A DNA stretch of 64,000 nucleotides from Epiperipatus broadwayi (Eukaryota > Onychophora > Udeonychophora > Euonychophora > Peripatidae): contig JAQFVV010000020.1 of NCBI GenBank assembly GCA_028023455.1, forward strand, positions 13,186,385 through 13,250,384, in the 5' to 3' direction. The position numbers and the translations under genes are program-made. The notes beneath the pieces were generated by a model. It was not told the DNA's origin and made no database searches. It worked only from the letters and a program-made list of their open reading frames with translations. This document shows positions 47,040-59,303 of this stretch, piece after piece. Within the stretch, counting starts at the first letter, position 1. Each line of letters opens with the position of its first letter.

Positions 47040-47570
47040 GTTTGAAAGAAGCCATGTAACGAAGCCAAGTGACTGTACATTCTTAAATGCCTTCGTTCAT
47101 CTGTTAGGGTTTCCGTCTCAGCCTTGAGATTGAGCTAGTTAGGACTGGGCACCTGATTAAACATAGTTTACAATCCAGTAGCAGTACGGTAAAGTGTAAT
47201 TCTTACTGCAATAGTGGAATTGGCGCTTGAGGTTGGCTTTCGCATGAGGCTCATAAATATGCTTTTACTGCAAGAATCTATTATTGAAAAGGTAACGACC
47301 AAGGCAGGAAATATATAACTAATCCTCGCATAGTATGCGTATACGTAATGTGCAGGGTTATATCATACAATTCCCGAATAAAATCAGTTCTTACCATCAT
47401 TTGGTTAGGTAGATAACATTAAAGCTTTATCTACAGGTGTTATGGTTAGTAAACAGCCATAGTTATATTTTATATCTTCGGCATAATACACGCCTTCAGT
47501 AATTTATAGATATATATACATCGTTTTCCGAAAATAACAAAACGATACCCGGGTTCACCTGTTAAATATT
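47040..47570. other. CpG-retaining, less AT-rich island, no gene identified
   Basis: By eye about 17 CpG in 530 bp, close to expectation from C and G content, whereas most of the window has few. No long open frame, TIR or known repeat was found. It could be a host regulatory sequence or exon-poor conserved element, or an unrecognised young repeat. The edges are set by the change in composition only. Confidence 0.35.
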
Positions 47571-50500
47571 AAAATATAAAATAAATATAATATATCTTTA
47601 TTTTATACAATAATTTTAAATTTAAACATTAATCAATTAAAATCATTTTTTTATTATTATGTAAATAAATCAATTTTAATTTCTTAGATTTTTTTCCTAA
47701 TAAATTTTCTGTAAAATTTTAAATAAAAAAATTTTGAATAAAACTATCAAGCACAGATTGATACAATGAATATGTATATGTATTTTTACTTACGGAATTA
47801 TTAAGAGTTCTGCACTAAGTACATGAAATTTGCAATATTTTTATGTAATTTGATTTTCATTTATTTTTAACTATAATTAGAATCTATTTGCAAATAATCT
47901 TTCTGTTCCTTTACTTTTTATTAAGCTGTAAAAACTTTTAATATAAAAGCCTTAAATTACTTTATCTTCAATAGTTCTGGGTATGAATTGGTAGGTAAAG
48001 TGATATTCATGAAATGACAAAGGTACTTTACCCTTTCAATAAATATGCATATATATACAGAAAAGATCAATTCACATTTTATTGGACTTTTTTTTTTTTT
48101 TAATTTTAATTTTAGAAACAATATAAAATTGAAGTATTAAAATTCTAAGTGTAGGATTTAAATGTTCCTGCTGTTGAAGTCTTAAATACAAAATAATTTA
48201 TTACTTTATTTTTAAAGGATTTTAAAATTTTATTAAAATTCATTTATGTTTCTGTCAACTATTGATTCACTGGGGGGGGGGGATGTATCAAATGAACATC
48301 TTAAAAATATTTTTCAAACAAACACAGTAAGTGTTTTATATTCAGAGCAGGTATAGAATTCATCAAGATGGTTGTTGAATTTTTTTAATGGATCATCTTT
48401 GTAATGAACTTGGAAACATTGCAACCATTTCCTGCACTCATTGATGGTGTTCAGTCAGTTGACTAACAAACAACACTGAAGATCTCCTCATTGCAAAAAC
48501 TTGAAGCTTTACTGATTGAATTAGTGCCTTATGCCTGACTGATCAGTCAACCTCAAGTGTTATTGTTTGCAATTGTAGCAAAACAGTCAATAGATCAATT
48601 TATTTATTTATTTTTGGAATTTGTGTTTTACATGCAGTCATATAAAACATTATTTAGGAATTAACCTTTATTATTTATTTATTAATCATCTTAAAAAATA
48701 ATTGTTGCATAAAATAAAAATTATACACACATCTAAGATTTAATAAAAAAAATAACTGTTAATTGAAATATAAATGTAAAAGATAGGGTTTATTGCCCAT
48801 TAAAAATCTCCCCACCATACACACACATACAGACGACACTATTCATCAGACTTGACCAGCTGATAGATGATGAAAGTTATAGTTTTTCTTACTGATTTAA
48901 TCGTTTGCTGACCAATAAATGAATGACTACCTAGTTTGATAATGAAATAGCCTGATTAAAACTTGAAAAACAAAGTTTTATTCAACTCGGATTTAAATTC
49001 CAAGTCAGAAGAATGATTAACCATTATACATAAGGATCTTAAATAAAATCAGACCATCTTGATTCTTCATTAGTGCTTTAAAAAATGAGCAATGTTAATT
49101 TTATTTTTCCATTTGATACAAACTTATCTTATGTAAACATCTGCATACTAAACAAACATGGATGTCTTGCTCATCTACAGGCATGGTAAATTACTTGATT
49201 TCATCTTTTCAAAAAAAAAAACTTCCAAGTAATTAACAATAAATTCTATCTTCTCAAAAACTGGATAGCTCTTGAAATAGACAATGGTTGAGTTTTCTTA
49301 ATAGTCAGTATGCATTTGTCTTTGTGTATCGAAGTGAAACTACTTTTAATCTCAAATTATTAAATATGTTTGAATTTATGAACATCTATAGCTGAGTGAT
49401 CTTATATATGTTGTGTTCAGTGGCATGATACTGTAAATGACTGAATTATGCATAAATCAATATGTATGCCAGATAATAGAAAATATACTTTTCATTCCTC
49501 AGAGGATAAATTCAGCAATTTAGATAGTATTGGTAACTACAAGCAGATTGTGATAAAAAAGTCACCCAATTTCAAACTCAGGCTACTATTCAATTATCAT
49601 TTAATATTTGGTCACATATAAATGCTAAACATAAATTTGATTATGAAGACAGAAATGAGAAATTTGTAAAATTTTCAAGAGATAAACACTTTATATTATG
49701 AATTCTTTTTTCAGAAAACTCTATAAAGAATTAATGAACATAAAAAACAACCTAATAAAGATCTAACAGAATTGGATTATATTTTGACCACTAAAAATAT
49801 ATATATTTCAAGATTGTAATGAGCTTAAATATATTCAACACAGAAAATTATTATTGATTGGTTAATATATATATATATATTATAACCTACACTCCCAACA
49901 CCGCTCATATACATTACATGAGCGAAATGCCCAGGCGCCAGTTCTATTAATGTATAGAACAATATAACAAGATATATAATACAAAATTATTACTGAGACT
50001 CTTTAATTAAGTCTATGTTCAGCTCAGCTCAGTGGGAGGCTATAGGAAGTTCATAAGATATATGATTATAAGTAAATGAAAGAAGAAATATTACAAAATA
50101 CTAAATATAATGTAAATCCTTTTTATTAATTAATTGCGTGATAAAGAATCACAATGTTTGTTTGTACAATCTATTAAAATATTCTTTCAACTTAATTTCT
50201 TCCTCATCCAAGTATAATATATATCAGCTTGCTATAATTATATTCCTAAACAATTCTATGACTTGGCATATCATAATCTAAACATCTACTTTAATGCCAA
50301 TCAAGAAATAAACAATAAGGTCTCAGGGAATTTAACAAACACAGTTGAATTAAATAAATACATTGGCCCATAAGTTATAATTCTAAAGTATGATAAAATG
50401 TAATGAAACAAATTGACTAAATATTTTACTGTGTTTCAATAATAAGATAATGACAGAAATAGGGTATTTTAATCTCATATCATCATCTAACAAATATATT

Positions 50501-50895
50501 GACTTGGCAACCTTTCTACATGTTTATCCAGTGGCAAATGTTCCTTATAATGTTTGGATTAAGAAATACAATGTTGTTAGACACCAGCAGATTTAATATT
50601 ATAACTCTAAAATAATATATCTATTTTATAATGGATTTATGAAATGTGGAGATGTGGAAATGGAAAAACGAATGTACACAAGAATAACTCAAGACACAGT
50701 TTTTAAGATTTTAAATAACTAAAACAAATCATTTATTACAATAAAAAAAATTTAGTTTAACATGATATTTTTACAATAGGACTACTTGTCTTACAGATTT
50801 CAAATTATCCAATAAAGTTTGAGCATCAGTTCGGGACTGTCCCCATTATATAACATTATTTATACCCCTTGAAAGCAAATTAACAATAAACTCTA
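47571..50895. other. AT-rich stretch without recognised genes
   Basis: Includes an 11-base G run at 48272-48282 and (TA)n at 49867-49880. A GC-richer patch at about 49885-49945 (CCGCTCATATAC, CCAGGCGCCAG) matches nothing I know. Confidence 0.45.
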
Positions 50896-51001
50896 ATATT
50901 CTAATTTTGCATATTTGCTTGGCTTAAGTATTTCACTTAAACATAATAATATTCTAATTTTGTATATTTGCTTGGCTTAAGTATTTCACTTAAACATAAT
51001 T
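50896..51001 (+). repeat. Two tandem copies of a 53-bp unit
   Basis: ATTCTAATTTTGYATATTTG starts at about 50898 and 50951. The two copies continue through CTTGGCTTAAGTATTTCACT to AACATAAT and differ at only one or two positions, so the duplication is recent. Confidence 0.9.
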
Positions 51002-54000
51002 AAACATTACACTGACTAAATAATATATTATATTATTGGCACACTAAATATTTGAGAGGGTATTACTATTGACTAATAAAATAAATCGAACTAAAATATT
51101 TGGCCATCAACAAAGCAACTTTTTCTAACTAATGAAACAATCTTTTTTTTTTTTCTATACATATACCTTTTCACGCATAACCATGAAATCATATTCATTC
51201 TGATGGTTTGATGATTTATAATTAATTCTGTATTAAATAAATATACTGTGTTTTAAAAAAACACTTATTTCCCATTTTAATTTCATGATTTTAAATCTTT
51301 ATATTCGCGCGACATTATTCATATTACGCGTGTGTGCGTGTGTCAAGCAACAATAATAATAAAAAAATCTTTTCTACAAACTCTCCATTCATCAGGAGAA
51401 TATTAAATAATTACTTCATTTCGGACAATGTCGCAACCATCAATAAAATAAGACACTATCATTACATTAAGAATTTGACTTAGCTATTTATCTGGCCACA
51501 TTTTTAAACAACATGGAGCTATATTTTCATGATTATACAGACTACACGTTCCGAGGGAAAATCACATAAGGAGTAATAAATTCTTTACTTAATACTTCTA
51601 CAATAATTCATCTAATTTTAAATACACTGTTGGTGGGGAACCTCTTCCACATCACCAAGACTCTAAGAAAAACATCACATAACTTCCTAAATATCATTTC
51701 ATAATATGCGTATAATATAAACTAGACTCTACTCATGGAAATTATTAAAACATACTAAATAAGCAAAATCTTTTATCCCTACAAAAATATTAGAATGCAA
51801 TCAAATTATTTTCCATTCACAAAGCTCTTTTACATGTCTAACATTATCACGCTGGCAGATAAACACACACAGATAACATACTAATCCGTTCAGTTCTATA
51901 GAATACGACAGCATCTGAAATTTATACATAAAATATTCACAAACTGAACTTTATTAAACAAATGTCATAACTGTGCAAAATAGACACACACACGCGCGGA
52001 TAAGAATATATATATAAAAAAAATTCTAATTTATATACCATGCAGATAATATGGTAATTAAATAATATATTAAGGTATTACTTTTAATTTAGAATAAACT
52101 TTAAATTATTTCTAAAAATTTAATAATTACAACTCTTACGAACGAACTTTCCTTATCATATTTAGCAAACTATTTCAGTTCGTTGATTTAAAGCTAAAAC
52201 TCTCATTTTGAAATAATAAAATATATAAAATAAATGTAAACCTCTCTCTCTAACGATATAATTAAAAATATATATTTCTTTTCTTTACCTTCATAAAAAA
52301 AACAACAAGATATATTTATATAAAATCAATTTGTTACCCACGTATCACTGCTAGTGAGTACGCATTCCGAGACGATCTAGAATATCATAATAACCCAAAT
52401 TATAAATAAAACATAATAATAAGTATGCCTACCTATCTATAATATACATTACTAATGACAAGCAATAAAAAAAATAAAGAAAAGTTATTTGTTTTGTGAC
52501 TTAAAATAAAAGTTTGCTTGCACAGCTCTACTCCGGGTTTATGAACCGATAGGGGGGACGGATTCCAAACTGAATTTGAACATAAAATGAATTTCTGTAG
52601 GATAACTAAACAAATATAATCATACTTAAATAGGACTCAGCATCTCCAATGTTCATAACAAAGTTATTTGAGTTATTATATCATACATAAGCAATCAATT
52701 TCTCTTCTATTATGATGAAAATATAAGACAACTTTAACTACAGTTGAACAGGAATTATTTCACTCGCTCCATAGTAGTTTTTAAATTAAGTACACAATTA
52801 TTCTTAGTAGTTTTCTTGAATAGCATTTGACACTTTATAATCTATTACACTCATAGTTTATTTTTAAACACTGCCAATTAAGATACCATGATGCATTAGT
52901 AATTCTATAATTAATACTTCATTATTATTGTAATGCATTTTTATTGAAGAGAACAGAAATTATCTGGCATTTCAGTCCTTCCATCCGATTTAAGTAAATA
53001 TTTTGCAAGGAGTTTCCTTTGGTTACTTGAAATCATTCACATTTTATTTCTTTTATTAAACACATATTATTTTTAGAAATACCAAATAAATAAATAATGT
53101 CACTTTTTTGTAATTAATTTAAGCATGGCGTGATATATTATAATACACATATCCTTAAGTTTACATTTAATTTTCATAAAAGAACAATACCGACGAGAGT
53201 GAAAAATCAAAATAAATTCTGAAAAATAGTCCTGCATACGTTTCCAAATTATATTAAAGAACACACATAGACTAATTATATAATAATAATGTTCACGCAC
53301 TTTATATTCTTTCTTAGTTATAGATAAATAAAGTAATGCCACCATAACACTAAGATATACATTTTTAAATATTAATAATTATGAATTGGTTAATCCAATT
53401 GTTTAAAATTAAGGAGCAGCACATTTCCAATTGAAGACCTTTCGTAATGAGTTTCTATTAATTTTCCAGAAGTTTACTCAAAAGTTTCTTTACAATTAAT
53501 TTTACTTAAAAATATATATATATATATTTGTTACATCAGGGAAGAGTAATTTGCTGGCTACACTTATAACAGAAATGAGCAATTTTAAATCTCAACTCTC
53601 TGTTAAATCAAAAAAGGTCATTTCCCTTTCCAAGGTTACTCCCATGTTTTTTTCATCCAAGCTAATTACATATTCAAAAAAAATATTTTCTTTAAAAAAA
53701 AAAAATCATTCTGGTTTTTTAGAATTAAATCAAGACAAAAAAAAATAATAATAAAATAAATAGCTTTTACAAACTTGAAAGACATGAATATTAATTAACT
53801 GTTAAACAAAATGATTAATAATTTATTTAATTTGCAAAATAATTCACCTATCCAAATATTCATTAATAATTGAAAAGAAATATATATCTGTTAAATTATT
53901 AAAGATAATTACTGTAATTTAAATGTTTTTCTTGTGAATGTACTATTGTTTGCTGTTATAAAATGAAATGAAACATAATACAGACATATATGCATGCACA

Positions 54001-54819
54001 TGTACTACAACCTAAATATTAAACTATCTTAACTAAATATAATTGAAATGGCTATTAATTGTTGACAAAAGAATAAGTATTAATGAATAAAGGATTTTGA
54101 AACCATTCAACTAATATTATACTAACATAGGATAACTTTGCATCTTACCGACAAAATGTATCAATTCCATTAATAAACAACCTCTCTTCCTTACATTAAA
54201 TACCTCATTAACAACACTAATAATAATGAATACCTATAAAGTGGTCAATCAACTGCATAAGCAATCCATATTTAAGCTTTAAACAATTTTCCAGCAAAAA
54301 ATTTTAAAATTCTATTTCATTTTTTTTTAAATATAATATAACTATTCAATGCAGATACAAAACATCTCAATTCCTTGTGCCCATTCCGATGGTCACAATA
54401 TATATATATTATAACGATCTGGAGAAAAGAGCTTAACGTAATCTGCACTACAGGGCGCCATCTAGGCATTTGAACCTAGAAAAATTTATAAAGTAGGCAA
54501 ATACGTAAGTCAAAAAAAATTTTTTTTTTTAATTTGATTCCGGTCATTAGCCCAAGTCACTAGCTCAAGGAGTAGCAGAGATTAAATAATATAATATAAA
54601 TTCTTATCTAAGAATATATAAAAAAAGGAATAAAATAAGCCACTGCCAGTAATTAACATACAAAAATTTATTTATGTACACATATATATATATAAGATTT
54701 AACATTATTATTTTAATATGTTTACTTTAACATTTAACATTATTTTTACTTTTATTTTAGATTTTTAATTTACATTTTAAATTTTATACTATTATTAGTT
54801 CACACACATTTGTTTAGAA
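51002..54819. other. Stretch without recognised genes, with scattered CpG-rich patches
   Basis: Patches near 51300-51345 (CGCGCGAC, ACGCGTGTGTGCG), 51985-52000 (CACGCGCGG) and 52330-52560 keep CpG and are less AT-rich. None has an open frame or a motif I can name. (TA)n occurs near 53513-53527 and 54400-54409. Confidence 0.4.
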
Positions 54820-55610
54820 ATGTTGAGTATAGATCGGTTACATAGATTCCACGGTCAAAAACATTTCAAAATAAACATGAACGATCAAAATACAAAATCA
54901 TTGATACCGTCAATTGCAGAGGGAAATTTATAAGTAACCCAATAGCATTCACCATAAGATGCTTGCATTAACACCAATAACTTAAAAGACATCCAAATAA
55001 ATACATTTTAGATACTCACCATAAGGTATCAGTATTTACCGAATGTCTATATATATTTTGATCGAATATGAAAACCAAAAACATAATCAACCGGTCACGA
55101 ACCCATGCAAGCGTCTATACCCAACTTAAATTTAATGCATCTTTATTTAGAGTGTCGAGTATGAATAGACTACATAGATTTGCATTTGAAAAGAAAATAT
55201 TCAATCCTTGTTTAACCTTAGGCCAAAGGTTCGCAGTCAAACCAAACTTCAATCCATCTGATATATCGATGTGTTCAATGTAATACGAATACGGCAGCAC
55301 AATTAGATTAAGAGAAGAAACTGCTTCTCGTCAGATAGGAATATTACATCTAACAGACAAGAAGAGCGATAAAAAAACTCCATCGAAAGGAACAGCGTTC
55401 TACGTCTTATAATCCCTTCCATAGGCAAAACGGAAGTGTGCGGCGTATAATAGCGATTCTGCCCATAGCGAATCTCGTACTACATCTACTAATTACACCA
55501 ATATATCCAATCCATTGACCTAATTCAACTACGAAACGAATAACCTAAGATTACCCTCCCCTAATATAACTTTACAAATCTATATAGCCATTCACGCCTG
55601 ACTTAAGTTT
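54820..55610. other. CpG-retaining island, possible regulatory or exon-containing region
   Basis: By eye about 28 CpG in 790 bp, at or above expectation, in contrast to the flanks. An open frame at 55068-55283 (plus) overlaps one on the other strand; neither has a recognisable domain. GAGTATAGATCGGTTACATA near 54827 and GAGTATGAATAGACTACATA near 55157 are related, suggesting an internal duplication. No function can be assigned. Confidence 0.35.
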
Positions 55611-56754
55611 AATATTTATATAACTAGTTTAATGAAAAACAGAAATCATAATAAAAACTTAAAGAACAAATAAATAAATAAATGGAAATGATTTTACAAA
55701 AGAAATACATTAAATAAAATTATAACTAATTAATAAATAACGTTGGTCAGATAGGATTCTATTTCTTAATAAATTAAAGACTGAGAAAGTTTATATTTTA
55801 AAGTTCTTAGTGTTTCAAAATGTTTTTAAAGTTCTTACAATTTTTTTTCAACATTCCTCTTTATTCATTGCATGCTGTTTGGAATCCACATTAAATCCCC
55901 CAACGATCCTGTTGTCCTTAGTATAAGAAAAGCGATGTTTCATTTTTCCATTTTTATAACAACTGAAAGAATTGAAAGTGCATCTTTCAATCCCTTCACC
56001 TCCAACTCTCCGACTTAACACATCTCAGTCCTCTCTTAATAATCATAATAATTTCCAACTTTTCCTTTTATATTAATCTTAAGGATTGACTCAACATTAT
56101 GTCATCAATGATGGTGGTCTTTTCGCTGAGGTCTGATTCCATAGGGATTTCTTTTTATTTGCTAAAAGTTTCTATTGTTTTCCTATCTGACCGTTGTTTA
56201 TACATTTAAATGCCCAAGGGCTTGTTCACTTGGACTAATTAAAATAATCATTTCCATAACATTAATTAACCTGTTTTCTAAATCCAAAGACATATTTAAA
56301 GATAAATTTAAAGATATAATTTTATCTCCAAATCTTTTTAAAATTTAGTTTTAAAATACTTTTTCTTTAATAAAGTTTTATTTTAATAATTTTTCTCATC
56401 TGTGCGATTTATATATATACGAGTTTAAGGTAGAATTTATTTTCTATTTTTCTGTCTTAAAAAAATTTTTAAATGCAAACTTTTTATTTTAATGTTTAAT
56501 AATAATAAAAAATAATGTAACGTCGTCTGCGCTCATTACAATAATATATATATATTACAATTCCATATATTTTGTGCTCCAGAATCTTCTCTTCTACAAT
56601 AGCCATTGAAAGCTATTTTAAAAAAAGTAGTACCAACAGTTGAAAATCCTGAAACACAAAAATACTTCAGTAAATTTAAATTTAAACTTGCAAATCATTT
56701 TAAAACATTAATAGACTTTAAGATGATTCATATATAAATGAAATAAGTATGAAG
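55611..56754. other. AT-rich stretch without recognised genes
   Basis: Mostly A/T runs, with a less AT-rich part near 55860-56230. Nothing recognised. Confidence 0.45.
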
Positions 56755-57070
56755 ATAGCTGGTAATCTACTTAAAAGCATCTCAGACTCAGGGTGGCCTT
56801 TGAGCATTCCATCAATAGATTTTCAATTGGATGGACGGTTGAAGAGTTGGAGTGTGGAATGGATTGAAGCCTGTCCATTAAGGTATAAATATATATATCT
56901 GAGCACTTATTGCATATATGTGTAGAGATGATAATCTGGACCAACTGATGATTGCTGGTTTAGCATGAAATACATATATTGGTGATTATTTATCTTTTCG
57001 ACATATATGTGTTCAAGGGTATCAGTGATATGAGATAGAGTGGTGAGCAATGGGTCAAGTGAAAGTCTGT
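56755..57070 (+). repeat. Third copy of the dispersed repeat of the 22.6-23.3 kb inverted pair
   Basis: It shares GGATTGAAGCCTG, CCATTAA, GATGATARTCTGGA and GCTGGTTTAGCATGAAATAC followed by ATATTGGTGATTATT with the arm at 23063-23326, in the same orientation. It is more diverged and has its own (TA)n tract at 56889-56899. The open frame 56907-57176 on the other strand is a by-product. Confidence 0.8.
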
Positions 57071-57559
57071 GCTCATATACCCTATATATTACATATATGG
57101 ATACAGGTATATAATAAGCCTGTATTTCAGTTATTAAAAAAATACTATAAAGTAAGCCATTATAATAAAACAACAATCCATCAACAAATTTTCAATTGAT
57201 ACAAAGCATTGTGTGGAAATAATAAAGAATATAAAAATATTTATTTATTATTGACTCATTTAAAAAAATTGAAAAATTGAAATTCTATAAAATGCTATAA
57301 TAAAAAAACAACAACTAATGATGACATAAAAGTATAACTTTGAAATAGTAAAGAAACCTATTAGAATAAATGCAAACACATGTTAGTATAGGAAGAAAAG
57401 TTGTTTCAGTTATTAAAAAAAAGATGACACTAAAAAAAAAGCATGACAGCATAAAATGTATAAAAGAGATCTACAACAAAAAAACTATACACAGTAATAA
57501 TAAAGAATCATGAAAACAAAACTCTCTATAATTACAAATTTAAAAATATTTCAAATAAA

Positions 57560-58640
57560 AAAGTGAATCATACAACCAAATTTATAAATAGAAAAGTTCA
57601 TGGAAATGATGGAATTATTATACATATTAAAAAAAAAAAACATTGGCAAGGCTGTATATTAAATATTTTAAATAATAAAAATATATTGGATGATTGAAAG
57701 AATTTAATAATTATATTCATATTTAAACAAAATTAAAAAGGAATATATTATAAATTACACAGATATCAGTCACCTGCCAATGCCTTACAAGATCTTTACT
57801 AAAATCATTACAATCTGTCTATTGAGAAGTTTAGATTCAAATTAATTTAAAAAAAAAAAACTTAATTTAAAAGGTTGTAGCATTGTAGGTTATAATGTCC
57901 AAGTATTAAGATAAGTTATAGAAAAGACAAAAATAAATGAATTTGGATTTGCAGAATATAAAAAGCATTTACTTTTATAAGAATTTCAATAGTGATTAAA
58001 GTCTTAGAACATCAAGATATATATCCAGATATAATATCAAATTCAGGAATTCTTTAAAATATAACAACAACAATTAGATTACATGGTGACATTATGTAAA
58101 TTAATGCCGATGAGTGAACAGCAGATTGATTTTAAAATTTCATAAAATTTATATAAAATATTTATACAAAGTATTTTGTAGATTAAATGGAAAACTAAAA
58201 AATGGAGATTACTTAAGTAATTATGATATAGTTTTTGCAAATACTTCAGAACTTCAAGAAAATAAAAGCAAAAAAGAACTGAAGAAAATAAAGATAGATA
58301 ATGAATTAGAAAAGTTAATAACTATAAATACATTGGTCAGATTATAAATATAGATAAAAACTGGATGAAATTCATCACAGGATTACACTGAGAGGAAGTG
58401 TTGTAATAAAATTTAATAAGTGAATATATTAGAAAAAAGCTTTTTAATAAATGTGTTTTGTTTTTTCCTTCAGGTGGAAATGGAACTGAGTTAAACATTT
58501 TTCTAGAAGATATAATAGATAGACAAATTATTGTAAAAGATATAGAAATAGACCACATATAATATGGATGAATAAGAAACTTACTGGAAGAAAAGAGAAA
58601 CTATGTATCAAAAAAATGATTAAATTTAAAGAGATTTTCA
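57560..58640 (+). pseudogene. Decayed RTE-type LINE reverse transcriptase fragment
   Basis: Frame-shifted plus-strand segments follow the RTE RT order. About 57595-57710: HGNDGI, then LNILNNKNILDD and IIIFIFKQN (start of RT, like the IPIFKKGD block). About 57755-57840: NYTDISHLPMPYKIFTKIIT (RT block 1). About 57918-57965: IEKTKINEFGFAEYKK (motif A region, Asp lost). About 58060-58085: TTTIRLHGDI. About 58195-58260: DYLSNYDIVFANTSELQE (motif C region; the FADD Asp pair is degraded). About 58330-58375: the INIDKNWMKFIT-like block after the RT. There are many stops and shifts, with no endonuclease or 3' end. The family call rests on the block order and wording typical of RTE elements. Confidence 0.72.
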
Positions 58641-58980
58641 TTCTTTAGTAATTGATGATATATAATAGGTCATTTTAAATACAAAAAAAAAAAGTGTATA
58701 TATTTAAAAAAATATTATCAAATTTATTTTGGGATGGTTTTGGGATTATGAAATTAAAAGAAAAGATAAAGAAACACTCATTTTCAAATTGGACAAATAT
58801 AAAATTGCAAATATTGGAAATAAGTGGGATGTGATTCCATATCAAAAAAGATGGTAGAACAATGTTATGCAAATTTATGATGTGCCTCAAACATAAATGA
58901 GATCAATAAACAAAAAAAGATATTTTATAACTATATACACAAACAGCATGAACAAAAAATAGCAATTCTACTATAAAATT

Positions 58981-59303
58981 TGGTAATGAAACATCACAAT
59001 GGGTACAGAGAATAGAAAATATTAATCTTAAATGTCCATTTGTAAAACCTTAATATATGGAATAGCATCAAATTATATGAAATTAATTTAATGATGATAT
59101 AAAAAATTATAAGTGTATAGTGGTGTGAGACATTATGGAAATTTGTTAATGAAACATCACAATGTGTGCAGAGAATAGAAAATATTAATTTTGAATTATC
59201 CATTTGTAAAACCTTAATATATGAAATCCCTTCAAATGTTATGTAATTAATTTAATGATGATATGAAAAATTACAGTGTATAGTGGTGTGAGACATTATG
59301 GAA
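58981..59303 (+). repeat. Two tandem copies of a roughly 163-bp unit
   Basis: GAAACATCACAATG starts at 58988 and 59151. Both copies share AGAGAATAGAAAATATTAAT, TTTGTAAAACCTTAATATAT and GTGTATAGTGGTGTGAGACA. Unit function unknown. The antisense open frames at 58994-59203 and 59252-59482 arise from this duplication. Confidence 0.85.

Noticed and set aside
48480-48560. Short palindromes such as TGACTGATCAGTCA as a transposon end
   Set aside because: Too short and without a partner end or target duplication.
55068-55300. Overlapping plus and minus frames in the CpG-rich island as a gene
   Set aside because: Both strands are open over the same bases and neither shows a motif, so coding sense cannot be decided.
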